From NCBI GenBank assembly GCA_964030475.1, contig CAXIPT010000001.1:3966849-4030848 (forward strand): 64,000 bases of DNA, given 5' to 3'. Position numbers and translations under genes: made by a program. Of this stretch, positions 13,871-25,254 are shown one piece after another (positions within the stretch are counted from its first letter, which is position 1; each line of letters opens with the position of its first letter). The stretch comes from Tethya wilhelma (Eukaryota > Porifera > Demospongiae > Tethyida > Tethyidae). The notes under the pieces are model-generated. The model was not told where the DNA came from. It saw only the letters and a program-made list of their open reading frames with translations, and ran no database searches.

Positions 13871-14383
13871 NGAACATGTATTTGACGTAGTTTCTTCCAT
13901 GTACACATACACACACACAACACATTGAACATGTGTTCATGCATGTGAAGCAGTACCATAGTACTGAATAGTGCTACATGTACATGTATAGTGGTCATTT
14001 GTGGAGTATATTCATTGAATGCTAAGGGTATTCCTCAACAGGGAGTGAGCAATGAAAGGAAAGTTGGAAGAACTTTAACCAGAAACTTGCAGCCAAAGGA
14101 GGGCTTCCTCGACAAACTAACCCAAGATGGTAAAAGATGGAAGAAGAGATACCTTGAGTTGGAAAGAAGCCAACTCCACTACTATGAGAGCAAAGGAAAG
14201 AAGGGCTATGGCGATACCATTAGACTTTACAACAATGTGCCTGTTGAAATTAGTCCCAATGATCCAAGAGTCATCTTGATCAAGACAGAAAGTCGGACTT
14301 GGAACTTTAGGGCAGAGTCTGAGAAAGTGGCATCAGAGTGGCTAGCTGCATTGACACTGCACAGTCAGGCCAACAACAGATAG
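10776..14383 (+). CDS. multi-PH-domain adaptor protein
   Basis: Eleven exons join in frame: 10776-10784, 11436-11498, 11646-11816, 11942-12034, 12105-12185, 12289-12472, 12709-12862, 13088-13145, 13299-13402, 13705-13765 and 14042-14383. Exon 1 encodes only three residues (MDV). The N-terminal part (exons 3-6) resembles a divergent PH-like fold, with strands such as YNFSVYKWSKGRTVQRLIL and an ending LLEAI helix. A Glu/Gln-rich linker follows. Then come two clearer PH domains: one opening KEGMVEKKGHSAMFLMWPKRWLKV, split over exons 7-10, and one in the last exon opening KEGFLDKLTQDGKRWKKRY and ending in the Trp helix (SEWLAALT). The protein is probably a membrane or phosphoinositide-binding adaptor; the basic residues after the first strand of the last domain fit lipid binding. 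No catalytic domain is seen. The orthologue is not recognised. Confidence 0.85.
12507..12540. repeat. GT microsatellite
   Basis: A (GT)n tract in intron 6 of the multi-PH gene, just after its donor. Confidence 0.9.
13807..13871. repeat. CT microsatellite ending in an N
   Basis: About 30 CT units in the last intron of the multi-PH gene. The tract ends at a single N (13871), so its true length is unknown and the assembly may be collapsed or joined here. Confidence 0.9.
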
Positions 14384-14793
14384 CTTCACAAAGGTGAATG
14401 TGACAATTATTTTATCCAATGTTTTTAATGCATAGAAATTATTTTATTATAACTCAAAAAACACCAATGCAATGTTCTTAGACGTGTGTTCTAAAGCAAC
14501 AAACCTTTAATGTTTGGTATAATCACTAAATTAATAAATTAAATTAAAATAAAGCATTGTTAGACTATAATTATTCATACTCTAGCTGCCGCAAGTCAAA
14601 GCAGCACTTCTTACACAGCAAACAAACAAACAACAAAGAAAAAACAACCAAACATACAATACTATAAATGATATTGTACAAATAACTTATTGCTAAAATT
14701 TTTTAATGATGTACATGCAGCAATCACTAAAATAATAATAATTATTAACAATACTTGAAAGTCAAGTGTGTATCGAGGGTTTGGTAACCATTC
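14384..14793. other. convergent 3' flank
   Basis: AT-rich spacer between the stop of the multi-PH gene (plus) and the stop of UBE2V (minus). AATAAA-like motifs are present on both strands, for example near 14550. This is consistent with overlapping 3' UTRs. No further gene is seen. Confidence 0.6.
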
Positions 14794-15788
14794 TTAGTAT
14801 GCAGTACCTTCGGGAGGCTGTGGGAGCTTCATATTCTCTTTGGCCACCATGGACCTTCATGTGTGTATGTATGTATGTGTGTATAATATTATCACTTTGA
14901 ATAACTAAAGATTGTTTGGTCATGATCTTCTTTCACTCTCTGGTTACACATACATACACCTCTCTTTACATCAACAATCAGGCCTGTGACCCATTAAGCC
15001 TCGCTAGCTTCCATGGTTGAAAAAAGAAATAATACACACGTACATTTCCATGTATCTAAGTAGACATTGGTATTGAAGAAGCTAGGTGAGAGATACTCAA
15101 GACTACTAGTCTGTATTATAACGGGAGGAAACATACCTCTTTAGTTCAAATAAGACAGTCTTTATAGTGTAACTCCTTTGCCACTTGGCCAAGACTGGTA
15201 CTTCAATATTATTCACCTTTAACACATCACACACATACAACAAGAGGAAATCAATCACCAAAGTCCTACATGTACACTTCATTGCATACATACCTCTCCT
15301 GTGGCACTATTCACTCCTTTCAAATTAATTTTCGTAAGAAATCTGATCTTGGGAGGTTGATCGGGATATTTTGGACCACATTCCACCCTCAAGCTATATA
15401 TACGACCATCAAACACACACTGAATATGAAAGTAAAGAGAAAAAAGAACAAGGTAAGGTTAGAGACAGTAATTATAGCGTTGACCAGGAAACAAAGTTGG
15501 GATGGGTGTGCACTAAATAGAACTACAATTATTCTCTTTCATTCACTCACTCTTGGTGGGCCAATGATCATCCCATTCCATCTAGTTAATGACATATCAT
15601 CATCGTCTTCTAAGCCCCAGCTAATGGTACCATCTCCACCGCCTTTCTGGCCGTCTTCTAACTCTTCTAAGAGTCGAAAGTTCCGGGGTACTGTGTGTGT
15701 TGCAGAGAGTACGTCAGAGAATATAAAGTATATATTTACTTTGTTCACCGCTTCTACTTTCCTCACCTACGTAGGAATTCGTTGCCAT
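14794..15788 (-). CDS. UBE2V: ubiquitin-conjugating enzyme E2 variant (UBE2V/Mms2)
   Basis: Five exons: 15788-15767, 15690-15551, 15419-15294, 15216-15137 and 14854-14794, giving 142 residues (vertebrate UBE2V2 has about 145). Near-identical family motifs are visible: [65 protein letters not shown] and the C-terminal [11 protein letters not shown]. This family keeps the E2 fold but lacks the active-site cysteine. With Ubc13 it builds Lys63-linked ubiquitin chains in DNA-damage tolerance and NF-kB signalling. I see no HPN plus catalytic Cys at the usual place, as expected for a variant. The start is fixed by the short first exon. It shares a 160-base divergent promoter region with DCAF4. Confidence 0.95.
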
Positions 15789-15947
15789 CTTCTTGTGATG
15801 GGAGAATAACCGCTAACAGAGCGAGGGGACTGGGGACTCCAATTTTAATTATGACCAAAATTAGGTGCAATTCTGGTCACCGACCTTTACCAGTTTAATA
15901 GCAACACAGCACTAGCCAGATACAGAGCAGGTCTGCTACACAGCTAG
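15789..15947. promoter_or_regulatory. divergent promoter of UBE2V and DCAF4
   Basis: Only 159 bases separate the two start codons on opposite strands, so both 5' UTRs and both promoters must lie here. No TATA box is obvious. This is an inference from spacing. Confidence 0.6.
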
Positions 15948-18256
15948 ATGGACAGCAGGCAGCAGCAGCAGCATGCAGGTGACTAGCCTTCTTACTTTGA
16001 TTTGGTTAGGTATGCAGATGTGTGTATGCATAAATAGAAACAAATTATATCGATTGGGTCATGCATGGCATATGATGCTGCAACCTGACATATACATCCA
16101 CATTCATATAATATGTGATTGTCTCACAGAAATACCGGGCTATTACTATGATGAGAAAAGGAGACGATACTTTCGGTGCTTGCCATCGATGCAACAGATG
16201 TCAAACACTGAATCTCAAGTGTCAGTAACCCATAAAGAACCATCATCAGTACTCACTAGTCACGAAAGGACTAAACAGCCTCAGGCTACTTGTAGGAACT
16301 TATATGACTTTGTCATAAAAAGACAGTATGATGGTTATTCTGCTAGGTACAAACATATTGTAACTGTATGTAGGTACTTTTGTTATAATCTGTTTTAAAT
16401 TTGCAGCCATTTATACGAGTGTATTGCCAGTTCACTGAACAAGAAAAGAGTTTTGTGGTCATCCCAAAATGACGAAATGGAATCTTATGACAATATCACT
16501 GTAAGTTATTCGTTGAAGTGTGGAAATTGTATGGAGTATTATAGTATAAGCATTCTTCAGTTCAACCATCTAGGAAATATACTCGCCATGAAGTGGACCA
16601 GTCCTTCCCACACTCATGAATATGGATTGGCCGTTGTGGCTGATATCGATGGAAGCAATGATTTGCACCACTGGCAGATATTTAGGCACAAATTTCCTAA
16701 CACAGCATACGTAGAAGTATGTTTGTGTATACTGTTTTTGTGTGTGTATATACAAAACATGTACCAATGTTGTGTGTACTGTATGTTGTCCATGTGATGT
16801 AAGTGTACAAATGAGTGAACACCCTGTCTCACTTTCAGGGAGTCTCTAGAAGTATGGATTTCTTACTACCGGCTGATGATGGCTCTGAATCCCTCCTGTA
16901 TCCTATTACCACTATACTATCAGTATACTAGACATTGTTCAATATATCCATATCAGATAATGGTTGCATTTGACCTCAACCTTCCGCTTTAAAAGAATTT
17001 TACGTTCATCTAGAGAAATTGTATTAAGGAAGATGAGGTTAGGAGCCGCCCCGGCCATCGTGGCCTCTGAGACAACCCATTCATTTAATTGTGTAAAAGT
17101 AAAGGACTTTGTGTGTACAGCTGCATGGAACAGAACGCCTTGTACCCAACAGCTCCCCTCATTTTTCACTGGGTGTGATGATGGCAGTGTTCAGTTGAGG
17201 AACATCCACCGAAAGATCGTTTGTCTCCGAACCTCAGGCCAAAAGTCCCCTGTCATCTCCCTGGGTTGCAATCATCAGGTATGAGAGTTGAGACAAAATG
17301 TGTGTGTGTGTGTGTGTGCCATTGCCTAGCAACCAAAGGTAGTTGCTAGCTACTTACTGAGTAAAGGTGACAATAGAGTAGCTAGAGGTCACAGGGGTCA
17401 ATGGCAAACAAACTAGTTAGCAAACACTCGACCATGCATCGAGTGCCCCCCACTCAAGGGTCACGTGACTATTATGCAACAATTATGCCATTGTTTGTGT
17501 GTATGTGTGTGTGGGTGTGGGTGTCAGTTATACATTGTAGCATATGAATCAGTTTGATGTAGTATCTCCTATCACACACAGAAACCTTTGCTGTATGCAG
17601 GCCACAGGAATGGTTGTATTGATGTCTGGGACCTGAGATCTAAACCCAGGTGTAGCTGGACAGCAAGGGAGCCACCTGATGGGAAGGTTGCCTCTAGCGT
17701 CATTGGACTTCATCCTCTTACCGATGACAACTACTTTGTTGCCAATGCCTTCAATTCTAATGTACGTTGTTACTGCTAGTTTTGGTGAAAGTGTACTGAC
17801 ACTCCTATTCGTTGTACTGTTTCCAGCTGAGTTTATGGGACATGCGAATGAACTTCAAAGCCATGTCATTTAAAGAGCACACAAATACCTATAAATGTTC
17901 CAAGAGTATTATTGACAGGGAAGAAACCTTTCTTGCAGCTGGTATGTAATCAGATACATTACTCAGGGATGACTTAATAAATAATTTAATTTTAATGGAA
18001 CCGTGCCTAAAAATCTGATTTTGCAGCTGGAAGTGATCTGTGTGTCCGCCTGTGGTCACTGAGAACTGGAGAACTATTACAAACAATTGCCCCTACTGAA
18101 ACTGCTGGGTGGAAAGTAACTCAAACTCCTCCAACTGTTACCTACACTGAGAGCTTTGGTGGCAGACACCCAAATCCAGTGTTGTTAATTGCATATAACA
18201 GTACTGTGACTGCATTCAGTGTAAGAACTATGAAAAAGCACCACTACTATTTATGA
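15948..18256 (+). CDS. DCAF4: DDB1- and CUL4-associated factor 4 (WD40)
   Basis: Exons: 15948-15978, 16130-16346, 16407-16500, 16561-16716, 16839 to about 16898, one starting near 16980 and ending 17278, 17582-17761, 17827-17941 and 18027-18256. The N-terminal motif EIPGYYYDEKRRRYFRCLP is the DCAF4 signature. The C-terminal half has WD repeats: FFTGCDDGSVQLRNI, YAGHRNGCIDVWDLRSK, LSLWDMRMNF and DLCVRLWSLRTGEL. WDMR and WDLR match the WDxR motif used to dock on DDB1, so the product is probably a substrate receptor of a CRL4 ubiquitin ligase. A CAG run encodes QQQQ at the N-terminus. The junction between the fifth and sixth exons (16898-17000) lacks a clean splice pair and is unresolved. It ends tail-to-tail 158 bases from the acyltransferase gene. 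Confidence 0.88.
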
Positions 18257-18414
18257 TGCCAACAAACTCTTGTACTTAAAATCAATATACATGTAGCTCT
18301 CTTACAAAACAAACTATATTTCTCTATACAGTGTCATTGCATGTTCCTAAACATAACACCTTCACAATTACATATATTTCAAACTAGAACCCAAAACTTC
18401 TCTCTTTTTTTTTC

Positions 18415-20081
18415 TCAATTGCTATTGGTCATAGCTTTCAGCAAATGTTTCTTGTTCTTCCTCAAAGCAGCTTCGGTCTCCTTGTCATTAAATCTCATAA
18501 ATAAGTAATCCAGGCCTTCACGATACCTGCTTACGTAGTAGAGAAATAGGATGGCAAAAATGAAGTAGATAAAGCCGCCTTTTAACGAGAAAACGAAATA
18601 AACAAAAGCATTGGTTGATATGAAAATGAAGATTGAATAAAGCAGATACCGGAAGTTTTTCGGTTTAAAAACTTCAGGAGAATCACGAAGGGTTACTCCA
18701 TTTGATACAGAGTGTGTGCCATTTGCTACACCATTACTACGACTTTCAAAGCCATCTTGAAACTTCCCGTGTGTGTAGAAGTTCTTGAGCCTCTCTTCTT
18801 TCTCCTTCCATCGATCTTGGCACCACTGGGCCAACTCCTTGTCATCTTCAGGGATCTCCTTGTCATCGTAGCTCTTAATGTGGAACTGAATCTCTCTCGG
18901 GATGACACCGTTGAAGAAGTCCACCTCAGTTTTAGCAAGAGAGTCGGGATAGGCTATGGTAACATCGTACACTGCATCGAGACCTCCACTTCGCAAAGCA
19001 TTCATGACGTAGACAAATCCAGTGGTGCGAGGATGAATACAGTACTGATAGTGAGGAAGGCCATGCTTATCGGCAAACTCGTCACTTTTCTTCTTTGTTT
19101 TGTACGTGAGATCACCACCCTCTGGGAATATCAGCAGCTGACAGGGGTAGTTGAGTCCATTGAGGTAGTAAAGCTTCTTACGGAGCTCAGGCTCATCATG
19201 CTCCCACCTACGATTGACAAAAAGATGTGCAGCCAATTGCATGCACCAGCCTGGGTACAAGATACACAATGAGAGCATTTCAATTAAATACTGTTTACAA
19301 AATCTCCATTGTGAGCGCATGCAAGCTGTGGTTATTTAACTACAAGGGTGAACATCAATGCCAACTTACCTATTATGGGTAGTTGCCTCAGCATATTCTT
19401 GGTGATGGGCTTCCAGTAGGTGATGTCTCCTTGTCTGTCCACGATAGACCAGAGGAACATCCAGTCCAAGTGGGTCACGTGGTTCATGATGATCACACAC
19501 CTCTTCTTCATTATACCATTGAATCCAAACGTCCTCACTCTTATTCCCAAGGCAGACTCTGTGATTGTCACAAGGAAAGGAAACAACACTCATTTCTACT
19601 AGTGTTTTATGAGGAGCGTGGATTAACTCACCGAAATACAACTGATTGAAAGGTTGATTGGGAGAGATAATGTCGTGACGTGCGTGCACACAATGACATT
19701 GCGTGTGTGTGTGTGTGTGTGGTGTACATGTAAATGACCAGCTGTTTTCATTGTGGCATACACTAATTGAAACAGAGCACACATAGCTACAGCTAACTGT
19801 TGGCTTACCGTCATGACAGTCATCCAGTTACCGGCACACATGTCAAAGAACCTCCTTAGTGGCCAGTGACTCATCACACCAAGCCAATGGAAGAGGAAGA
19901 ACCCAGGAACCATCACAATGACTGGGGAAGACCCTATCGTCATTGCAATCAGTACAAAGATGAGAATGCCCACAGACGAGCGGAGCAGCTTCTGGTGAAA
20001 TTTAAAACGTTTTGTTTCCTCAGCAGTGAGAGGAGGGTTTCGTGGTTTACACAGATCCACGACAGGGTCAGTAGCACTCAT
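18415..20081 (-). CDS. lysophospholipid acyltransferase, paralogue A (LCLAT1/AGPAT-like)
   Basis: Four exons: 20081-19809, 19641-19632 (10 bases), 19558-19370 and 19250-18415, giving 435 residues. Family motifs are present: the catalytic NHVTHLDW (NHx4D) in exon 3, and FPEGG with HPRTTGF in exon 4. The N-terminal exon holds hydrophobic segments, with two more near the C-terminus. It transfers an acyl chain to a lysophospholipid such as lysophosphatidate or lysocardiolipin, probably at the ER. Similarity is greatest to the LCLAT1/AGPAT5 branch (LLIFPEG, YxxHPRTTGF), but the acceptor lipid cannot be read from sequence. It is the diverged tandem copy of the next gene; the central 130 residues are nearly identical, which suggests gene conversion or constraint. 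Confidence 0.92.
19698..19722. repeat. GT microsatellite
   Basis: A short (GT)n tract in the first intron of acyltransferase paralogue A. Confidence 0.8.
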
Positions 20082-20108
20082 TGTGGTTCATAGGAGGAGA
20101 GGTGATCA

Positions 20109-20176
20109 ACGTAGGAGGCTCAGGGGGTTATGTGGAGGCTCAGGGGGGTAATGTAGGAGGCTCAGGGGGTTATGTA
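20109..20176. repeat. GC-richer minisatellite, about 22-base unit
   Basis: Three to four copies of a unit resembling GTAGGAGGCTCAGGGGGTTA in tandem, just upstream of acyltransferase paralogue A. The rest of 20082-20789 shows no gene; it is the intergenic spacer between the two tandem acyltransferases. Confidence 0.8.
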
Positions 20177-20789
20177 TTGGAGATCAGGGGACCTGAAGCC
20201 AAATAAGTGATTTGCATGTAAATTAATTGAATCACATAATATAAATAAAGGTCAAGGGGTGGATCTCCATTAAAAATTGTTGCTTAATTCTTTTAGGCAT
20301 TCTCAAGATCTTGTCAATAATAAACACTCTCCTTTCTTAATTTGATCTACGCAACATCCTAATTTATGTCTCTCTAGCATAGGCATGCTATAGTGTACAG
20401 AAAAATATAGATAATTTTTGATAAACTTCAACAAATAAATTTACTCTCATAATTATAAAGTCTGTGTCAGACTGCAAAGTATTTATTACCCTAGCTATAG
20501 GTTACTGGTAGATCATCAACATACCTAAATCGCCGGAGTCCTTTCAAGCGTTTTCTACACTCGAATATGTAAAAGACTTGACCTGAGTCACCTCTCAGCC
20601 CAGCCGAGTGATAACACTCTGGAATTTGATACACGCCCATATAATAGTCTACAAGTGATGTCAACAAAAACCGGATGCAAAATAATGTTGGTCAAGGTTT
20701 ACAGATTGGCCAAAAAAAAAAAAAAAAAAAAATAGAGAGAGCATTATTGATATTAAAAAAAAATAGTAGAAGATCATAATAATTAATAA

Positions 20790-22356
20790 TTACTGTGTTA
20801 GTGTCCAATGTTTACTCTTGCGAAAAGCGACATTAGTTTCTTTTGTCTTGAAACTCATGAAATGTTGGTCCAACCCTCCACCAAACCCACTCATGTATAC
20901 TAGGAATATGATACAAAGGATAAAGTATACGATAAACAACTTCCAATTAATAAGCCAGGCGAAGAAGAACACCAAGGAATGAGTTGAAATGACGATGAAC
21001 ACTGAGTAGAGTAGATACCAGTAATTCTTTGGTTTGACTACTTCAAAAGAGTTGTGAGAAATTCCCCCATTTGATGTAGAAATACTAGAATGTGCACCAT
21101 TTCTGTTTATGTGGCTTTCAAAGCCATCTTGAAACTTTCCGTGTGTGTAGAAGTTCTTGAGCCTCTCTTCTTTCTCCTTCCATCGATCTTGGCACCACTG
21201 GGCCAACTCCTTGTCATCTTCAGGGATCTCCTTGTCATCGTAGCTCTTGATGTGGAACTGAATCTCTCTCGGGATGACACCGTTGAAGAAGTCCACCTCA
21301 GTTTTAGCAAGAGAGTCGGGATAGGCTATGGTAACATCGTACACTGCATTGAGACCTCCACTTCGCAAAGCATTCATGGCGTAGACAAACCCAGTGGTGC
21401 GAGGATGAAAGCAATACTGGTAACGAGGATAGCCTTTTTCATCTGCATACCTGTCACTCCTACTCTTTGTTTTGTATGTGAAATCACCACCCTCTGGGAA
21501 TATCAGCAGCTGACAGGGGTAGTTGAGTCCATTGAGGTAGTAAAGCTTCTTACGGAGCTCACGTTCATCATGCTCCCACTTGCGAACAACAAATGGAAAT
21601 ATACTCAGCTGCATGAACCAACCTAACAATACATAAAACAATAATTATTATTATAACATTGTCTAAGTACTTTGGAATCTGGCTAACCGAGTATGGGCAA
21701 TTGTCTCAGCATATTCTTTGTGACAGCCTTCCATATTGACATGTCTCCTTGCCTCTCAATGACAGACCAGAGGAACATCCAGTCCAAGTGGCTCACGTGG
21801 TTCATGATGATCACACACCTCTTCTTCATTATGCCATTGAATCCAAACGTCCTCACTCTTATTCCCAAGGCAGACTCTGTACACAAGTTGGAGTAGAGCT
21901 TTTTAAAAACATGAAACAGTTTGGACAAATAGTAAGCAGATAATTTTATGTGTTTAATAATAACTTACCAAAATAGAACTGATTTGATGTTTGTGGTTGA
22001 TGTGTGTGAGTTTGGATAATATTAAAAAATAAAGGTTATTACGGCTGTATGGCATTGTGTGTTAGTTAATTACTCACTGTTGCCAGGGACAGGAAGTTGC
22101 CGGTACACAGATCAAAGAATCTTCGTATCCACATGTGTCGGAAGATACCAAGCCAGTGAAAGAACAATATTGCAGGCGTCAAACTAATTATAGGGATGAG
22201 TCCAATTGTCATTGCTGTCCAGCCAAATAAGGCAATGCCTAGTGTTGAGCGAAGAAAGTTTTGAAGAGGAGAATATTGTTGTTTAGCTTCCTGAATACTT
22301 GGTGGGCGGTTTATCACCTCACACAAATTCACTACAGGCTCAGTAACGGCACTCAT
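20790..22356 (-). CDS. lysophospholipid acyltransferase, paralogue B (LCLAT1/AGPAT-like)
   Basis: Four exons with the same phases as paralogue A: 22356-22078, 21978-21969 (10 bases), 21876-21688 and 21622-20790, giving 436 residues. NHVSHLDW, FPEGGDFTYKTKSRSD and HPRTTGF are all intact. The N-terminal and C-terminal membrane segments differ clearly from paralogue A, so the two genes have diverged at their ends. The family is a membrane-bound glycerophospholipid acyltransferase; the donor and acceptor are unknown. It lies head-to-head with Piezo: the start at 22356 faces the first (duplicated) Piezo start at 22921. All but the last exon's 3' end is copied exactly in the artefactual block at 23301-24690. 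Confidence 0.93.
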
Positions 22357-23148
22357 CACTGACTGCAAGAGTAAAATGGATGGATGAAATACTAATAGTA
22401 ACACATGTACATACTATATGACTAGTATAAGTACCAAGAGTATTATAATAGCATGCTATTATATACTCTTGGTAATAACCAGCTATCTAAAACAAAAAAC
22501 AGATTGCAAAAACAGATTTTGATTCATAATTAATTTGTAAACGAAATCATTTCCCATAGCAATCAGTCTGCAGTAGATACCTGTTTATTGATTCTGTATG
22601 ATCCCTGAAGTCAATCTCTCTTGAGTGTATTAAAATTCAAAACTTCTATAGACTAAGGTTTGTCACTTATAGTGTACCCACCCATCTGGAAAGTGTAGTG
22701 ATTCTACCGCCACCAATGAATATCCTTAATTACGAGTGAACCTTGTGAGGTCAAAGCAAAGCGAGGGACCCTGGGTCAAAGTTGTCTCTCTTCAAGACAG
22801 GTGAGTCGGAGCTCATTTAGGGCTCAAGAAAGAATCATGTGTATATAGCTATAGACTTAAAGCACTATTTATTCTAGTTTATTTCATTCTTGTAGTAACT
22901 GAGTGTGGTTTGCTGGTACCATGGCGCTCAGTCCTCTGGGACTGACCTTTGTCATAGCAGATGTTGTGCTGAGAAGGCTTCTGTTACCATTTGTCTTAAT
23001 TTCAGGTAAACCTAACTGCACACGTTTTTTTTTCAAAGATGTTTTTATAAATTATTGTTTTTTTTTATAGCTGTGATATTCCGCTACAATTTGTTCTCGT
23101 TTGTGTATCTTCTGCTCTTCGTTGTATCTCTTCTCTTACCTGGACCTG
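20967..23148. repeat. 2,182-base block repeated exactly at 23301-25482
   Basis: From 20967 onward the sequence recurs at an offset of 2,334 bases with no difference in the stretches compared, including introns and intergenic DNA. It covers most of acyltransferase paralogue B, the divergent promoter and Piezo exons 1-2. Perfect identity in non-coding DNA points to an assembly duplication, unresolved haplotypes or a very recent event. Confidence 0.92.
22921..23148 (+). pseudogene. duplicated Piezo 5' end (exons 1-2 only)
   Basis: This is an exact copy of the Piezo start at 25255-25482: exon 1 at 22921-23005 and the beginning of exon 2 at 23071. It is cut at 23148 by the inverted-repeat junction. 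It has no downstream exons of its own, because what follows is inverted exon 2 and then the second acyltransferase copy. Probably not a real gene. Confidence 0.85.
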
Positions 23149-23299
23149 TCTGAGATTTCAAGCCAGGTCCAGGTAAGAGAAGAGATACAACGAAGAGCAG
23201 AAGATACACAAACGAGAACAAATTGTAGCGGAATATCACAGCTATAAAAAAAAACAATAATTTATAAAAACATCTTTGAAAAAAAAACGTGTGCAGTTA
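23013..23299. repeat. 136-base perfect inverted repeat at the duplication junction
   Basis: The arm 23013-23148 (Piezo intron 1 and start of exon 2) is followed by a 15-base spacer (23149-23163) and its reverse complement at 23164-23299, ending in an N at 23300. The spacer is itself the reverse complement of the next bases of exon 2 in the intact copy (after 25482). A fold-back of this kind next to an N is typical of a chimeric read or a mis-joined contig end. Confidence 0.93.
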
Positions 23300-23300
23300 N

Positions 23301-24690
23301 GAACACCAAGGAATGAGTTGAAATGACGATGAACACTGAGTAGAGTAGATACCAGTAATTCTTTGGTTTGACTACTTCAAAAGAGTTGTGAGAAATTCCC
23401 CCATTTGATGTAGAAATACTAGAATGTGCACCATTTCTGTTTATGTGGCTTTCAAAGCCATCTTGAAACTTTCCGTGTGTGTAGAAGTTCTTGAGCCTCT
23501 CTTCTTTCTCCTTCCATCGATCTTGGCACCACTGGGCCAACTCCTTGTCATCTTCAGGGATCTCCTTGTCATCGTAGCTCTTGATGTGGAACTGAATCTC
23601 TCTCGGGATGACACCGTTGAAGAAGTCCACCTCAGTTTTAGCAAGAGAGTCGGGATAGGCTATGGTAACATCGTACACTGCATTGAGACCTCCACTTCGC
23701 AAAGCATTCATGGCGTAGACAAACCCAGTGGTGCGAGGATGAAAGCAATACTGGTAACGAGGATAGCCTTTTTCATCTGCATACCTGTCACTCCTACTCT
23801 TTGTTTTGTATGTGAAATCACCACCCTCTGGGAATATCAGCAGCTGACAGGGGTAGTTGAGTCCATTGAGGTAGTAAAGCTTCTTACGGAGCTCACGTTC
23901 ATCATGCTCCCACTTGCGAACAACAAATGGAAATATACTCAGCTGCATGAACCAACCTAACAATACATAAAACAATAATTATTATTATAACATTGTCTAA
24001 GTACTTTGGAATCTGGCTAACCGAGTATGGGCAATTGTCTCAGCATATTCTTTGTGACAGCCTTCCATATTGACATGTCTCCTTGCCTCTCAATGACAGA
24101 CCAGAGGAACATCCAGTCCAAGTGGCTCACGTGGTTCATGATGATCACACACCTCTTCTTCATTATGCCATTGAATCCAAACGTCCTCACTCTTATTCCC
24201 AAGGCAGACTCTGTACACAAGTTGGAGTAGAGCTTTTTAAAAACATGAAACAGTTTGGACAAATAGTAAGCAGATAATTTTATGTGTTTAATAATAACTT
24301 ACCAAAATAGAACTGATTTGATGTTTGTGGTTGATGTGTGTGAGTTTGGATAATATTAAAAAATAAAGGTTATTACGGCTGTATGGCATTGTGTGTTAGT
24401 TAATTACTCACTGTTGCCAGGGACAGGAAGTTGCCGGTACACAGATCAAAGAATCTTCGTATCCACATGTGTCGGAAGATACCAAGCCAGTGAAAGAACA
24501 ATATTGCAGGCGTCAAACTAATTATAGGGATGAGTCCAATTGTCATTGCTGTCCAGCCAAATAAGGCAATGCCTAGTGTTGAGCGAAGAAAGTTTTGAAG
24601 AGGAGAATATTGTTGTTTAGCTTCCTGAATACTTGGTGGGCGGTTTATCACCTCACACAAATTCACTACAGGCTCAGTAACGGCACTCAT
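23301..24690 (-). pseudogene. truncated exact copy of acyltransferase paralogue B
   Basis: The exons mirror the intact gene at an offset of 2,334 bases: 24690-24412, 24312-24303, 24210-24022 and 23956-23301. The last exon stops at the N, so the C-terminal membrane segments are missing. The catalytic NHVSHLDW and FPEGG remain. Because introns are identical too, this is more likely an assembly duplicate than a decayed gene. Confidence 0.85.
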
Positions 24691-25254
24691 CACTGACTGC
24701 AAGAGTAAAATGGATGGATGAAATACTAATAGTAACACATGTACATACTATATGACTAGTATAAGTACCAAGAGTATTATAATAGCATGCTATTATATAC
24801 TCTTGGTAATAACCAGCTATCTAAAACAAAAAACAGATTGCAAAAACAGATTTTGATTCATAATTAATTTGTAAACGAAATCATTTCCCATAGCAATCAG
24901 TCTGCAGTAGATACCTGTTTATTGATTCTGTATGATCCCTGAAGTCAATCTCTCTTGAGTGTATTAAAATTCAAAACTTCTATAGACTAAGGTTTGTCAC
25001 TTATAGTGTACCCACCCATCTGGAAAGTGTAGTGATTCTACCGCCACCAATGAATATCCTTAATTACGAGTGAACCTTGTGAGGTCAAAGCAAAGCGAGG
25101 GACCCTGGGTCAAAGTTGTCTCTCTTCAAGACAGGTGAGTCGGAGCTCATTTAGGGCTCAAGAAAGAATCATGTGTATATAGCTATAGACTTAAAGCACT
25201 ATTTATTCTAGTTTATTTCATTCTTGTAGTAACTGAGTGTGGTTTGCTGGTACC
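24691..25254. promoter_or_regulatory. divergent promoter region of acyltransferase B and Piezo
   Basis: 563 bases separate the two opposed start codons (the same sequence occurs at 22357-22920). It holds a palindrome-like pair, ACCAAGAGTATTATAATAGC against GCTATTATATACTCTTGGT, near 24766-24806, and no other gene. Promoter function is inferred from the layout. Confidence 0.5.

Noticed and set aside
18712..19272. Long plus-strand frame (186 residues), repeated at 21090 and 23424
   Set aside because: It is the antisense shadow of the acyltransferase catalytic exon; it recurs only because that exon is conserved among the copies.
22921..25254. Second Piezo gene and third acyltransferase gene
   Set aside because: Exact identity including introns, the palindromic junction and the N favour an assembly duplicate over real paralogues.
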